Shown here: piece by piece, positions 22,507 to 32,989 of the stretch
How positions within the stretch are numbered: the first letter of the stretch is position 1
How the letters are laid out: every line of letters begins with the position of its first letter
From: Lantana camara
Taxonomy: Eukaryota; Streptophyta; Magnoliopsida; Lamiales; Verbenaceae
Assembly: GCA_037501455.1 (NCBI GenBank)
Contig: CM074855.1
Span: 38,287,001 to 38,351,000 of the forward strand
Length of the DNA: 64,000 nucleotides
Reading direction: 5' to 3'
Position numbers and translations under genes: made by a program
The notes under the pieces: model-generated
What the model was told of the DNA's origin: nothing
Seen by the model: only the letters and a program-made list of their open reading frames with translations
Databases searched by the model: none

Positions 22507-22634
22507 ATCTCCCCGGCCGGGGAGATTTTGTACATGAAAGTACCCGGCCGGGGAGCCCTAGTACAGAAGGTTCGGAGCATGGAAGTCCCCTGGCGGGGAC
22601 TTTTGATTCTGAAAATCTCCCCGGGCGGGGAGAT
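22507..22634 (+). repeat. GC palindrome array, LARD 5' LTR
   Basis: Four units. 22507-22526 has arms ATCTCCCC/GGGGAGAT around GGCC, a perfect 20-bp palindrome. The second, 22540-22557, is ACCCGGCCGGGG. 22583-22602 has arms AAGTCCCC/GGGGACTT around TGGC. 22615-22634 has arms ATCTCCCC/GGGGAGAT around GGGC. The arms of unit 3 differ from units 1 and 4 on both sides, keeping complementarity. Confidence 0.9.
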
Positions 22635-22912
22635 CACTCCTGGAAACTGCTGCTTTGCTGTGACACTGCTCTTGCTGCTGCTGCTTCTTTAATTCTCTTC
22701 TTTCCTTGCATGAATGCATGTAATGCATGTTATGTATTTGTGTGTGTTACATTTCATTTTCATGCAGGTATATGTGTTAGTTAAATATATATATATATAT
22801 AGATATAGATGCATGCATGCATGCTTTTCATGGAATTTAGTTAAAATTAAAAATTGCATGCATGTAGTGTTGTTGCCGTGTTGTACGTAGCATGCATACA
22901 TGTATGTAATAT

Positions 22913-22918
<6 letters not shown>

Positions 22919-22952
<34 letters not shown>
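22919..22952. repeat. (AT)n microsatellite
   Basis: A pure TA run. The 3' LTR counterpart (29635-29669) is interrupted by a GT and is of similar length. Confidence 0.9.
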
Positions 22953-22959
<7 letters not shown>

Positions 22960-23605
22960 TGAGATATCTATTTATATATATTTATTAAACGTTAAATGTT
23001 ATTTGATTTAATTGATTATAGAATTTAATTGTTACCTATTTCATGTTTTATTTAATTCCCTAAATTTAATTGAATGCATTTAATAGTCTATTTTCTAATT
23101 GTAAATGCGATAGAATACGTGTTATGCTCATATTTAAATTCTTGAAGTAATTTGATTGGAAATGTGAATTTATGAATTGAATGAAAGTGAACGAATGATT
23201 GAATGGCTTGATTATATGATTTAAATTCCTTAATAGTGCATATGAACATTTTCATAACATAATTTAGCTTTTATACCTTCATTTCATGATCATAACATTT
23301 GTCGAGCGTCTTATTTGGTCATATTAAGTCGCACTTCACCTTTCTTGCACAGATTTTGAGTCCGTTGGAGACGAGGCCGGTCAGTGAGGCTCGTGTGTTC
23401 TCCTTGTTGCCGTTTAAGGTGGGTTTTTCTTCTATGTAAATAGATGACCCTATATATACCCTCAATGTGAAAAATTTTCGGCCAAAAGTATATATATGTA
23501 TATAGAGTCATTTCAAGAGTAAATGTTTTCAACGTAAAGCCCTTATTTCTTGAATCCTACCTAATGTTTTGGCGAGAAACGAATGAATGAATGAATGCAC
23601 TGAAT

Positions 23606-23822
23606 GGGGCCCAGGGGCTTGGTGTGAGTGGTGACCCGAGGAGGCAAGGGCTGACGGTAAACCCTCACACTAGTCCCACTAATGAACGGCGGTACCGGAC
23701 CTCGTCAGGAGATTGGCGGGGAAAAGGAGCTGAGTGCCATCTGGGGAGTCATGTAACCCCTTATGGTCAATGAATGGGTGGATGGGCCTTGCAAACCCGC
23801 CACCAACCCGGAGGAAGAAGGT
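23606..23822 (+). other. Four-hairpin RNA-like module, LARD 5' LTR
   Basis: H1 pairs GGGGCT+GGTGTGAG with CTCACACT+AGTCCC (23614-23677), loop with GAGGCAAGGGC. H2 pairs CCTCGTCA with TGGCGGGG around GGAGAT (23700-23721, two G-U pairs). H3 pairs GGGG/CCCC around AGTCATGTAA. H4 pairs GGxTGGG with CCCGCC around CTTGCAAA. The block ends CAACCCGGAGGAAGAAGG. Confidence 0.75.
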
Positions 23823-24537
23823 GTAAATGTTATTGAATGCGCACGAAAGAATGAAATGCATGAAAAGAATGAATGAATGAATGTTAATGAATTACACGAG
23901 GTGTTGGTTGGAGATAATGCACGCCCACTCGCCGGGCCAATAATGACCTAATGTTAATGAATTGTTATAATCCCTTTTGATGATTTCTATTCGCCCACTT
24001 GGGAAATTCTTCAAAATCTCACTTTGGATTATAGCTTGCATGTGATTGTTTAAATACTGTCATATACTATATATTACCCTGCTTTTATACCCACGAGTCC
24101 CTTTTGGACTGAACCCGTTTGGTTTTTGTTGTGTTGTGCAGGTGTCAAGGGAGCTAGGCGGGAATTCGGGTCATAGGTCTTGCTTTCATTTCTAGCCCTT
24201 TGTATTTTAGTCTTACACTCACATATTGCACATTGGATTATTGTATATGAATAAGATTGGAGCGTACTTGTCGTTTGAGCCTTGATGGCATTTGTTAATG
24301 TATATGGCTAGCTTTTGGGAGCTTGAATGATCAATGTCTATATTATGGCCAGTTATTGCTTCCGCACTTAATGTTTACTCTGATTTTATGGTTTAAAGGT
24401 TAGCCCGCCTAGCATAGCGTGTGTGTTTGTCCCCGTTCACCGTGACTTAGCTCGAGTATGGATCGTCCATTTCATATTGGGGTTGGGTCTCGGTGCGGGG
24501 GATGTGGTACCTTGCGCTCGGGTGCTACATCCTTAAG

Positions 24538-24549
24538 TGGTATCAGAGC
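24538..24549 (+). other. Primer-binding site of the LARD
   Basis: TGGTATCAGAGC, eight bases (TCCTTAAG) after the LTR; identical arrangement to TE-B. Confidence 0.95.
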
Positions 24550-25910
24550 TTAGGGTTGCAAAACCCGGGTTCTCGTGTCGTGTGGGTCAGTCTAGGTCGT
24601 TCGGCATAGGAACTACGTGATAATGTGTGCATTGCATTGATCTTGAATATAAAATTATCTTCCTTTTTAGTCTTTTCGAATTACCTGTTGCATTTTATGT
24701 TAGATCTGTGCCTTTCGTGTTGAATATGTGCCATGAGCATGTACTAATCGCATGCATATATCCTTGAAATAAGTTATGAATTACAGGGTATGAAGATACT
24801 AACAAACCATGGCCAAGTATCATGCTAACAACGCCTTACTACAAGTTCTTTTGAGGCATGGAGGATAGGAATGACGTATCGGGGGAAAGACATAGAGGAT
24901 TCGAGAGGCGTAGTCCTCATAGATATAGTTAGAGTTCAAGGGATTGGAGCTAAAGTGGAAGTTTGATTTAAGAAAATACAACTATAGAGGGATATTCGTA
25001 GAAATAGGAATTGATCGGGAAATATTTATGACTCCAAAGGTTGACATATGCGGCTCTCTTACATAAGAAGCCATAATTGGAGCCAACGGGATCGTTCAAC
25101 CTAAGGAATGAAGAAAATGAACCTTGAAGGTATTTTGGTTCAGGGTTCGGACCATTGAAGAGGTACCGAGGACTGGGAGGAGTCAAGGTAAAATCAATTC
25201 GATGGAAATTGAGCACCAAGAGTTGTCAAAGAAGGGTTGCTAAATAAACCTGGAAATTAGAAATCGAGATTTTGGAGGTGAAGATCGAGAAGGGTTTAAA
25301 TTTAGGTGCTCTGGATTGCTACTAAGATAGAAACGAGTAGGGAAGGGAGTAGAGAAAGGCCATTGACGGGGTAGATACAAATTTAGGAAAGTGGTGATAT
25401 CGAGGGCGAGAATTGAGTTCGTTTTACAAATCTAAGCTAAATTGCCGAGTTGTGAGGTCGAATTGGAAATATGGAGCAACAAATGGAAACGGTAAAGAAA
25501 GGCAAAGACTCTTTGGGAGGAAATCAAGCACTCAGGTATAAACAATCGGAAAACAAGGCTAATTCGTCAATCTAAGTTCATAAAGGATGAGCACGGGAGT
25601 CATGATCACGGTGATGGCGAGAAGTAGGGTTCATAATTACATTAGGGTTCAAGCTTGTAAGAGAATTTGTGCAATGTTGAAGGGTGATTCTAGGGGAGAA
25701 ATGCAGAGGTCAATTCAGTGGTTGTCGAAGAAATCAGGGATCGTGAAATTACAATGTCAGACAGTGAAAGATACAAGTGATGCGAAAAGATTCATGGATA
25801 GCTTGAAGACCGTGGGAAAGACAAGGCATGATTAGCAAGTCAAAGTAACCTCGTGATTGAAGGAACGAGGAAAAGCTACTGAGCTAACAACTTGCTATAT
25901 TGGTGACAGG

Positions 25911-25939
25911 TTCCAAAACATTCATGACACGTGCATCAT
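25911..25939 (+). other. Conserved internal motif M1 (LARD)
   Basis: TGGTGACAGGTTC followed by CATTCATGACACGTGCATCA. Same order relative to the internal PPT and M2 as in TE-B and TE-E. Confidence 0.8.
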
Positions 25940-26513
25940 AGTTCGCATCAAATTATTATTTTCTTTAATTATGTTTGTCCGCGTGTTTTATTTGATTTTG
26001 TTGTGCTAAGGTGCTGCATATTTAATTGTTGCAAAGTGTGCCACGTGCATTGTCATTTGAACCCTACATGCATTTTAGTGTTTATTTTATAAGGAGTTCT
26101 TTCATCGCATTTCCCAAGTATCTCTTCGTACGGGCCACATTTGAATTAAGAGGAAAGGAAATAATGGGATGGTACGTTACAAGGAAGGTGACGTCGGGAA
26201 ATAAAGAATTTCAAGTAAGGGATAGGTTAATGGAATCGAGACTTCATAAAAAGAAGTGGGATTAGAGTTGATTGTGGGGCGTTTTAAGGATAGGTTGGTG
26301 GAAAGGAAGTTTCAGAAGGAAAAATACAACCGGAGTTGGCTTTGGAGTGCCCGGATCGAACAAGAATGAAGAAAAGGGGTTTGAATATTAATAGCGGTAG
26401 AGGAGAAGTGGAAAAGCTAAGACTATGGGTTGCTATGTCATTAAAGCCCTCCCAATAAAACTTCCATCAGGAATCCCGAGGAAAGAAGGTTCGATGGAGT
26501 TCGATGTACGACG

Positions 26514-26544
26514 AAATTTTTTTTTTAAGGGGGTAAGCATGACC
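26514..26544 (+). other. Internal polypurine tract (LARD)
   Basis: A T-run followed by TTAAGGGGGTAAGCATGACC. The TTTTTAAGGGGGT part repeats the terminal PPT at 27486-27503 about 970 bp upstream of it. Confidence 0.72.
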
Positions 26545-27055
26545 AGGAGGTGAATTCAAAACTCGAGGTCGGAACTGAAGGACTAAAAATAATAGAAGTG
26601 CAATTAAGGAAAATTACTGGATTCGGGCTGAAGATTTTCACGAGGAATGAGGAAGATAAATCGTTGATTTGTTCTGTGTATGTAAGTCGAGTTGAAGACA
26701 AAAGAGTTATGAAGGAGCTTGGGGAAAATTTCAAAATTGAATTGTCAAGAGGAAACCGATTTAAATTATCATGGAAAAGTATATTGTCAATGAAGCTTGA
26801 TTCCATGAGATGTAAAGAAATATCATTAGATTTAATTTCGGGATGGGTGATCTAACGGTAGACGGGGGATCAAAGTTCGGGTATTAAGAGTTGGTTTGAT
26901 CGAATGAAGATTATGGGAAATGATTAAAGATCGAAGAGGATTTATCATGGCTTCACCGGGTTACATTAAAGAAATTAAAGACAAGGTAAACGCTGAACTC
27001 ACTCTCGGGGCAGATCATACAGGGGATAACCAACTCATAGCCCTAAACTACGCAA

Positions 27056-27100
27056 CGACGGTGAACGGTACTTGTAGCATCCATGATACATGCATTTATG
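27056..27100 (+). other. Conserved internal motif M2 (LARD)
   Basis: ACGACGGTGAACGGTACTTG then CATCCATGATACATGCAT, paralleling TE-B 19554-19598. Confidence 0.7.
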
Positions 27101-27311
27101 CAAGTTTAATTCGAAGAATTTCTAAGTTATGTGATTTGATTTCTTACCTTGTTCAATTTGATTGGAGTATTTGATAGTTAACGTGAACGATATTTGTTAC
27201 TTGCTTCGAGTGCCTTATGTGACTTCAATTATGATCTTGCGTGAGTTGCTTGGGAGTATTGGAAACTTCCTTGCTTTATTTTTGTTTATTTGTTGTTTGT
27301 TTATTTTGGTT

Positions 27312-27485
27312 GAGAGACGGGGTGCTCTCGTTGTGTGTAAGAGACGGGGATTCTCTTAATTTTCTTGAGAGATGAGGTGCTCTCTTTGCTTGCGAGAGAC
27401 GGGGCTCTCTCTCAGTGTTGCTTGTGAGAGACGGGGAATCTCTCATTGTTTGTTCGATCGATTTAGTGAATCCGAGGACGGATTC
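27312..27485 (+). other. Six-hairpin cluster upstream of the PPT
   Basis: Five hairpins with GAGAGA/TCTCTC-type stems and a CGGGG-containing loop: 27312-27329, 27338-27358 (TAAGAGA/TCTCTTA), 27367-27384, 27394-27411 and 27426-27444. A sixth, unrelated stem GAATCCG/CGGATTC with loop AGGA follows at 27468-27485. It lies immediately before the PPT, so it would be near the 3' end of the unique region of the RNA. Confidence 0.85.
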
Positions 27486-27503
27486 TTTTTAAGGGGGTGA
27501 GAT
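27486..27503 (+). other. Terminal polypurine tract of the LARD
   Basis: TTTTTAAGGGGGTGAGAT immediately before the 3' LTR start TGTAACGCC; the plus-strand priming site. Confidence 0.93.
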
Positions 27504-29220
27504 TGTAACGCCCCAACTTTTCAGTATTTTAAAATGACATATGTGTTTACTAATTTGCGCAAATTAATTGGTTTTTAGTGTTTTCTATAATTAAATTTCA
27601 TTGTTTAATTGTTAAATAAGTGATTAATTGAAATATATGCAATATTTGAATTTGAATTTTTGTGAATAACTTGTGTGCTCCTTAATTGCGCGAATAATTA
27701 TTTATATGTGTTTTATATATATATTTATTTTTATTTTAAAAATATTAAATGTTAATTATGTTAATTATTATTATATCCTAAGTTATTAATATTAATATTT
27801 AAAGTAATTTCGTCCCTTTTGATTAATTGAATTAATTAATGCATGCATGTTATATTTTAATTATTGCATGCATGTTATATTTTAATTAAGTACATGCAAT
27901 CTTATATTATAGGTATATACGAATTAAATTATATATTACTTGTTAATGTTATGAATTTTATTGTTTCATTGTGTATGAGTGACATTTACGTGCTTCGTTT
28001 CTATTTAAATTGATACCGAAATTTCGTGCAAATTTAATATGTTGGATTTATACGTGTCTTGTATATGAATATTTTCTCGTTTTTGCATTTTCGGATTCAT
28101 TTGCATGTGTTTCGGATTAAATTTGAATTTTGGAATCCAAGTCGGAGGCTAACGAGCACTTAGCGCACCCTTGGTTCCGTATTTAATATTTTGAGCTTGG
28201 GAACTCGGATTCGAGTTCCGTCAACTTCGCTGAACTCGCAACGAAAATTCAAGTTTAGTGAACTTAGCCTTATAATTTTCCAGAGTCATTTGAATCACCG
28301 AACTTCAACCGAAAAACGAAACGGCGACGAAACTGACCCTTTGTTACTAAATTGGCCATATCTCATCCAATCTTTAACCAAATTAACCATGGTTGGAGGC
28401 TATAGAACCCTAACTCAACCACCTAACCTGATATACTATGCCCTAACCGAACTAACCCTCACACAAACCACAACTCTCAGCCAAAGTCACTGCTCTCCAG
28501 TTTCTTCCCGTAACCTAGCTTTCCTTGGAGATTTTGGAGCTCAAATCTCATCCAATCCTCATCCAATCAACAAGGTAAGCTTAGATATGTTATGTATAAT
28601 CAATATGAGTCATTTTCATCTATTCATCCCTAAATTTGATCATGGTTTCATGCATTTTTGGCTGAGCTTGCAATATAGCCGATTTTGAGCATTTATGTTG
28701 ATCTTCCTCGATTCTTAATGGATTTGAATGATTCCAAGCCTGAAAGTGACTGTTTTGATGTCTTCTTCTCATTTATGATCATTAATTTCATGGTAGTTGA
28801 GGTATTTATAAGATCTCACTTATGGCTTTTAAGAAATTTTCATGAAATAACCACGTATGTCTTCCTTTCTCGTATGAACTCTTGTGGAACTGTTATACAT
28901 GTTGAATTTGTGATGTTTTGCTGCGTTTTGGATAGCTTAATTGGCCTGAACTTGTTGAGATTAATTGAGATCAAACCTGCCCTGTTTTCACTTGAGGAAT
29001 GCCCTGTTTTATGGTATGGAAGTTGCTGTCACAGCTGCGCTGTTTCTTGCCTTTGCTGTCAGTTTTGTGGGTAGGTTAAAGCTATTTTGTTGTTGCCTTC
29101 CATGCCATTTTATTGCTGCATTTCATGCTCTAGTTCGCTGCCTTCTTGCTGCTGCGTTTAACCAAGAAAAACAGGGGTGGGTTTGAGTCTGTGTTGCTGC
29201 TGCGTTTTAGTTTCTGTTGC

Positions 29221-29348
29221 ATCTCCCCGGCCGGGGAGATTTTGTACATGAAAGTACCCGGCCGGGAAGCCCTATTACAGAAGGTTCAGAGCATGGAAGT
29301 CCCCGGGCGGGGACTTTTGATTCTAAAAATCTCCCCGGGCGGGGAGAT
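29221..29348 (+). repeat. GC palindrome array, LARD 3' LTR
   Basis: Same four units as 22507-22634. The third here is AAGTCCCC/GGGGACTT around GGGC, and the second has one changed base (GCCGGGAAG). Confidence 0.9.
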
Positions 29349-29632
29349 CACTCCTGGAAACTGCTGCTTTGCTGTGAAACTGCTCTTGCTGCTGCTGCTT
29401 CTTTAATTCTCTTCTTTCCTTGCATGAATGCATGTAATGCATGTTATGTATTTGTGTGTGTTACATTTCATTTTCATGCAGGTATATGTGTTAGTTAAAT
29501 ATATATATATATATAGATATAGATGCATGCATGCATGCTTTTCATGGAATTTAGTTAAAATTAAAAATTGCATGCATGTAGTGTTGTTGCCGTGTTGTAC
29601 GTAGCATGCATACATGTATGTAATATATTATA

Positions 29633-29668
<36 letters not shown>

Positions 29669-30321
29669 TATATGTTGAGATATCTATTTATATATATTTA
29701 TTAAATGTTAAATGTTATTTGATTTAATTGATTATAGAATTTAATTGTTACCTATTTCATGTTTTATTTAATTCCCTAAATTTAATTGAATGTATTTAAT
29801 AGTCTATTTTCTAATTGTAAATGCGATAGAATACGTGTTATGCTCATATTTAAATTCTTGAAGTAATTTGATTGGAAATGTGAATTTATGAATTGAATGA
29901 AAGTGAACGAATGATTGAATGGCTTGATTATATGATTTAAATTCCTTAATAGTGCACATGAACATTTTCATAACATAATTTAGCTTTTATACCTTCATAT
30001 CATGATCATAACATTTGCCGAGCGTCTTATTTGGTCATATTGAGTCTCACTTCACCTTTCTTGCACAGATTTTGAGTCCGTTGGAGACGAGGCCAGTTAG
30101 TGAGGCTCGTGTGTTCTCCTTGTTGCCGTTTAAGGTGGGTTTTTCTTCTATGTAAATAGATGACCCTATATATACCCTCAATGTGAAAAGTTTTCGGCCA
30201 AAAGTATATATATATATATAGAGTCATTTCAAGAGTAAATGTTTTCAACTTAAAGCCCTTATTTCTTGAACCCTACCTAATGTTTTGGCAAGAAATGAAT
30301 GAATGAATGAATGCACTGAAT

Positions 30322-30538
30322 GGGGCCCAGGGGCTTGGTGTGAGTGGTGACCCGAGGAGGCAAGGGCTGACGGTACACCCTCACACTAGTCCCACTAATG
30401 AACGGCGGTACCGGACCTCGTCAGGAGATTGGCGGGGAAAGGGAGCTGAGTGCCATCTGGGGAGTCATGTAACCCCTTATGGTCAATGAATGGGTGGATG
30501 GGCCTTGCAAACCCGCCACCAACCCGGAGGAAGAAGGT
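30322..30538 (+). other. Four-hairpin RNA-like module, LARD 3' LTR
   Basis: Copy of 23606-23822; H1 at 30330-30393 with the same arms. Confidence 0.75.
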
Positions 30539-31319
30539 GTAAATTTTATTGAATGCGCACAAAAGAATGAAATGCATGAAAAGAATGAATGAATGAATGT
30601 TAATGAATTACACGAGGTGTTGGTTGGAGATAATGCATGCCCACTCGTCGGGCCAATAATGACCTAATGTTAATGAATTGTTATAATCCCTTTTGATGAT
30701 TTCTATTCGCCCACTTGGGAAATTCTTCAAAACCTCACTTGGGATTATAGCTTGCATGTGATTGTTTAAATACTGTCATATACTATATATTACCCTGCTT
30801 TTATACCCACCAGTCCTTTTTGGACTGAACCCGTTTGGCTTTTAGTTGTGTTGTGCAGGTGTCAAGGGAGCTAGGCGGGAATTCGGGTCATAGGTCTTGC
30901 TTTCATTTCTAGACCTTTGTATTTTGGTCTTACACTCACATATTGCACATTGGATTATTGTATATGAAAAAGATTGGAGCGTACTTGTTGTTTGAGCCTT
31001 GATGGCATTTGTTAATGTATATGGCTAGCTTTTGGGAGCTTGAATGATCAATGTCTATATTATGGCCAGTTATTGCTTCCACACTTAATGTTTACTCTGA
31101 TTTTATGGTTTAAGGGTTAGCCCGCCTAGCATAGCGTGTGTGTTTGTCCCCGTTCGCCGTGACTTAGCTCGAGTATGGATCGTCCATTTCATATTCGGGT
31201 TGGGTCTCGGTGCAGGGGATGTGGCACCTTGCGCTCGGGTGCTACAAAACCAGCCAACTCCTTCATATCACGCATAGACTTAAGCACACGAAATCAAAAT
31301 ACACATATCTCCACTTACA

Positions 31320-31520
31320 CCGGTTGATGGGTGGGTTGTACATACCCAAACCATCTGCGCTTATACGTCAAGATCGTGAGTTTCATGACACTCACGCCCA
31401 AGGACTCCATCCCCTACTAACCTCCTAGTGGGTTTTGGGTTGATCCTATAAAATGGAGAAGTGTACAGGGGTTGCGACCGGCGACCCCATGGTCGTCCCG
31501 GGTCTCCCATTACACACAAC
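31320..31520 (-). other. Structured hairpin module in TE-E' LTR
   Basis: The minus strand has H3 CGTGAG/CTCACG around a TGTCATGAAA loop (31375-31396) and an H2-like hairpin CCCACTA, loop GGAGGT, TAGTAGGG. It is closer to the A1 form than to the E form. Confidence 0.55.
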
Positions 31521-32989
31521 TCCGGGGCCCAAACTTACAGTTACACTTACACTTATCACGAAAATCAGAACCTTAAACCCGCTAGACTCACACTTATACA
31601 AAGCACATGCATATCGTACGTACATATCACGCCGACCTCAAAATCATAACGAAATCAAAGCTAAGCGTACATAGGCTTATACATAGCTTCATACTTTCAA
31701 ACTTATGGCAAAGTCAACAAATACGTATCTCACACATATCTACATATACATAGAGGCTTATAAGTCACATTCATTCGAAAACCGACACATTTCTTTAGGG
31801 TATAACTATATCCTAACCTCACCTGGAACCAAACGGAGCTAAAGACACAGCAAATGGTCTACCCAGGAAACTTCACGACCCATTTGTCACCACCCCGGGT
31901 GCACCTGAACCAACTGGACACACAAAACACAACACAGGGCTCAGACTCAGACTCAGACTCAAAAAACCACACAGAGACGCACGACACATGCTCTAACACT
32001 TAAGGGATGTAATCACATAACTAGGATTCAAATTCATATTAATTTCAAGCAAACCAAAACATTATATAATTTAATGGAGTCATATTACACATTAGAACAT
32101 ATTCATATGCACAATTAATGCAATTAAGAGAAATCGAAAGACAAAGCAAATTCAAATTATTCATATTAATCCATATCAAACAACCAGTTCATATTCGTAC
32201 GAATACATTATTTCTTACGTGCAAAAGTTTCCAAATTAATCATATAAGTTTCATACAATTCACATAATACATAACAGATTCAATTAACAAGGTTTGGTTA
32301 ATTCATATCATGCAAATTTACACATTTCATAAAATTACACAAACATCCCCTCTAGGCTAAACAATTAACAAACTTCGACATACCGGGACTCAAATTGCAA
32401 ATCAAAACATTTACACATATCACATTTCATATAAAAGCATATAATACAAGAACAACCAAATCATATAATAGCATGTGATGAATTCATTTAGACCTACGGG
32501 GTTACATACCAAATTCCGACTAGGTCATTTAACCAATCAAAGTTCATACAATTCATACATTGCATAATAGATTCAAATTCAATTAAATCAAGTTATGCAA
32601 ATTTGTATTTTCTAAAATTACATAAACACCCCTTGTACAAGAATTACACATAACAATTGGCATGAAACGGGACTAATATCAACAATAAATCATGAATTCA
32701 TACATTCATAATTCATTACATATTTTCAAATACCAAGCAATGCATATTCATCAATTTATCGAACATACGAGAACGATTTACATTTTAAACAATTAACAAC
32801 TAATACAATTTCGGCATAACGGGGTTCAATTTACAATTCAAAGCATCAATGCATATCACATTTCATTAAATGCATGATTTCATATACATCGGAGTTCATA
32901 TAAATCGATAAATCAAGCTAATCACAATTAAATTACATTTAGTACAATTAATCAAATAAATCACAAATGCACAAATAAATTCGTAGAAA

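Larger units (their letters stand above)
20681..24529 (+). mobile_element. LARD 5' LTR, 3,849 bp
   Basis: TGTAACGCCCC...GGTGCTACA. It contains the 109-bp tandem duplication (22194-22411), a palindrome array (22507-22634), an (AT)n tract (22919-22952), the hairpin module (23606-23822) and the inverted repeat GCTAGGCGGG/CCCGCCTAGC (24153-24162 and 24404-24413). ORFs of 129-132 codons at 21467-22251 are also present in the 3' LTR only because LTRs are copies of each other. Confidence 0.94.
24530..27503 (+). mobile_element. Non-coding internal domain of the LARD, 2,974 bp
   Basis: It begins TCCTTAAG+PBS and ends at the PPT. It is strongly purine-rich on the plus strand through about 26900. Longest ORFs are about 80-100 codons and match no retroelement domain I recognise. 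Landmarks: M1 (25911-25939), internal PPT (26514-26544), M2 (27056-27100), a six-hairpin cluster (27312-27485), and the terminal PPT. The GAATCCG...CGGATTC plus TTTTTAAGGGGG ending resembles the pol-end/PPT of plant gypsy elements, suggesting descent from a coding parent. Confidence 0.85.
20681..31246 (+). mobile_element. Complete LARD-like element, 10.6 kb
   Basis: Two long LTRs (20681-24529 and 27504-31246), a perfect PBS (24538-24549), a 2,974-bp non-coding internal domain and a PPT (27486-27503), all bounded by a 5-bp duplication AAACC (20676-20680 and 31247-31251). No gag or pol is detectable, matching the definition of a large retrotransposon derivative (LARD): long LTRs, long non-coding interior, mobilised in trans. 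The LTRs appear nearly identical apart from a 109-bp duplication in the left one and minor indels, so this is the youngest insertion in its nest. It lies in TE-E'. Confidence 0.95.
27504..31246 (+). mobile_element. LARD 3' LTR, 3,743 bp
   Basis: Near-identical to the 5' LTR without the 109-bp duplication. It includes the palindrome array (29221-29348), hairpin module (30322-30538), and inverted repeat GCTAGGCGGGA/CCCGCCTAGC (30870-30880 and 31121-31130). The 165-codon ORF at 28191-28688 exists in the other LTR only in shorter form and is not credible as a gene. Confidence 0.94.

Noticed and set aside
22500..22784. Peptides with repeated PGRGD/PAGE motifs on both strands
   Set aside because: They are by-products of translating CCCCGGCCGGGG palindromes; the DNA/RNA palindrome is the feature.
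26550..26855. 101-codon ORF in the LARD interior as a gag or accessory gene
   Set aside because: No gag, zinc-knuckle or enzyme motif, and no equivalent in the TE-B or TE-E internal domains.
28191..29074. ORFs of 165 and 129 codons repeated at 21467-22251
   Set aside because: They lie within LARD LTRs and recur only because the LTRs are copies. No recognisable domain, and the reading is interrupted between adjoining frames.
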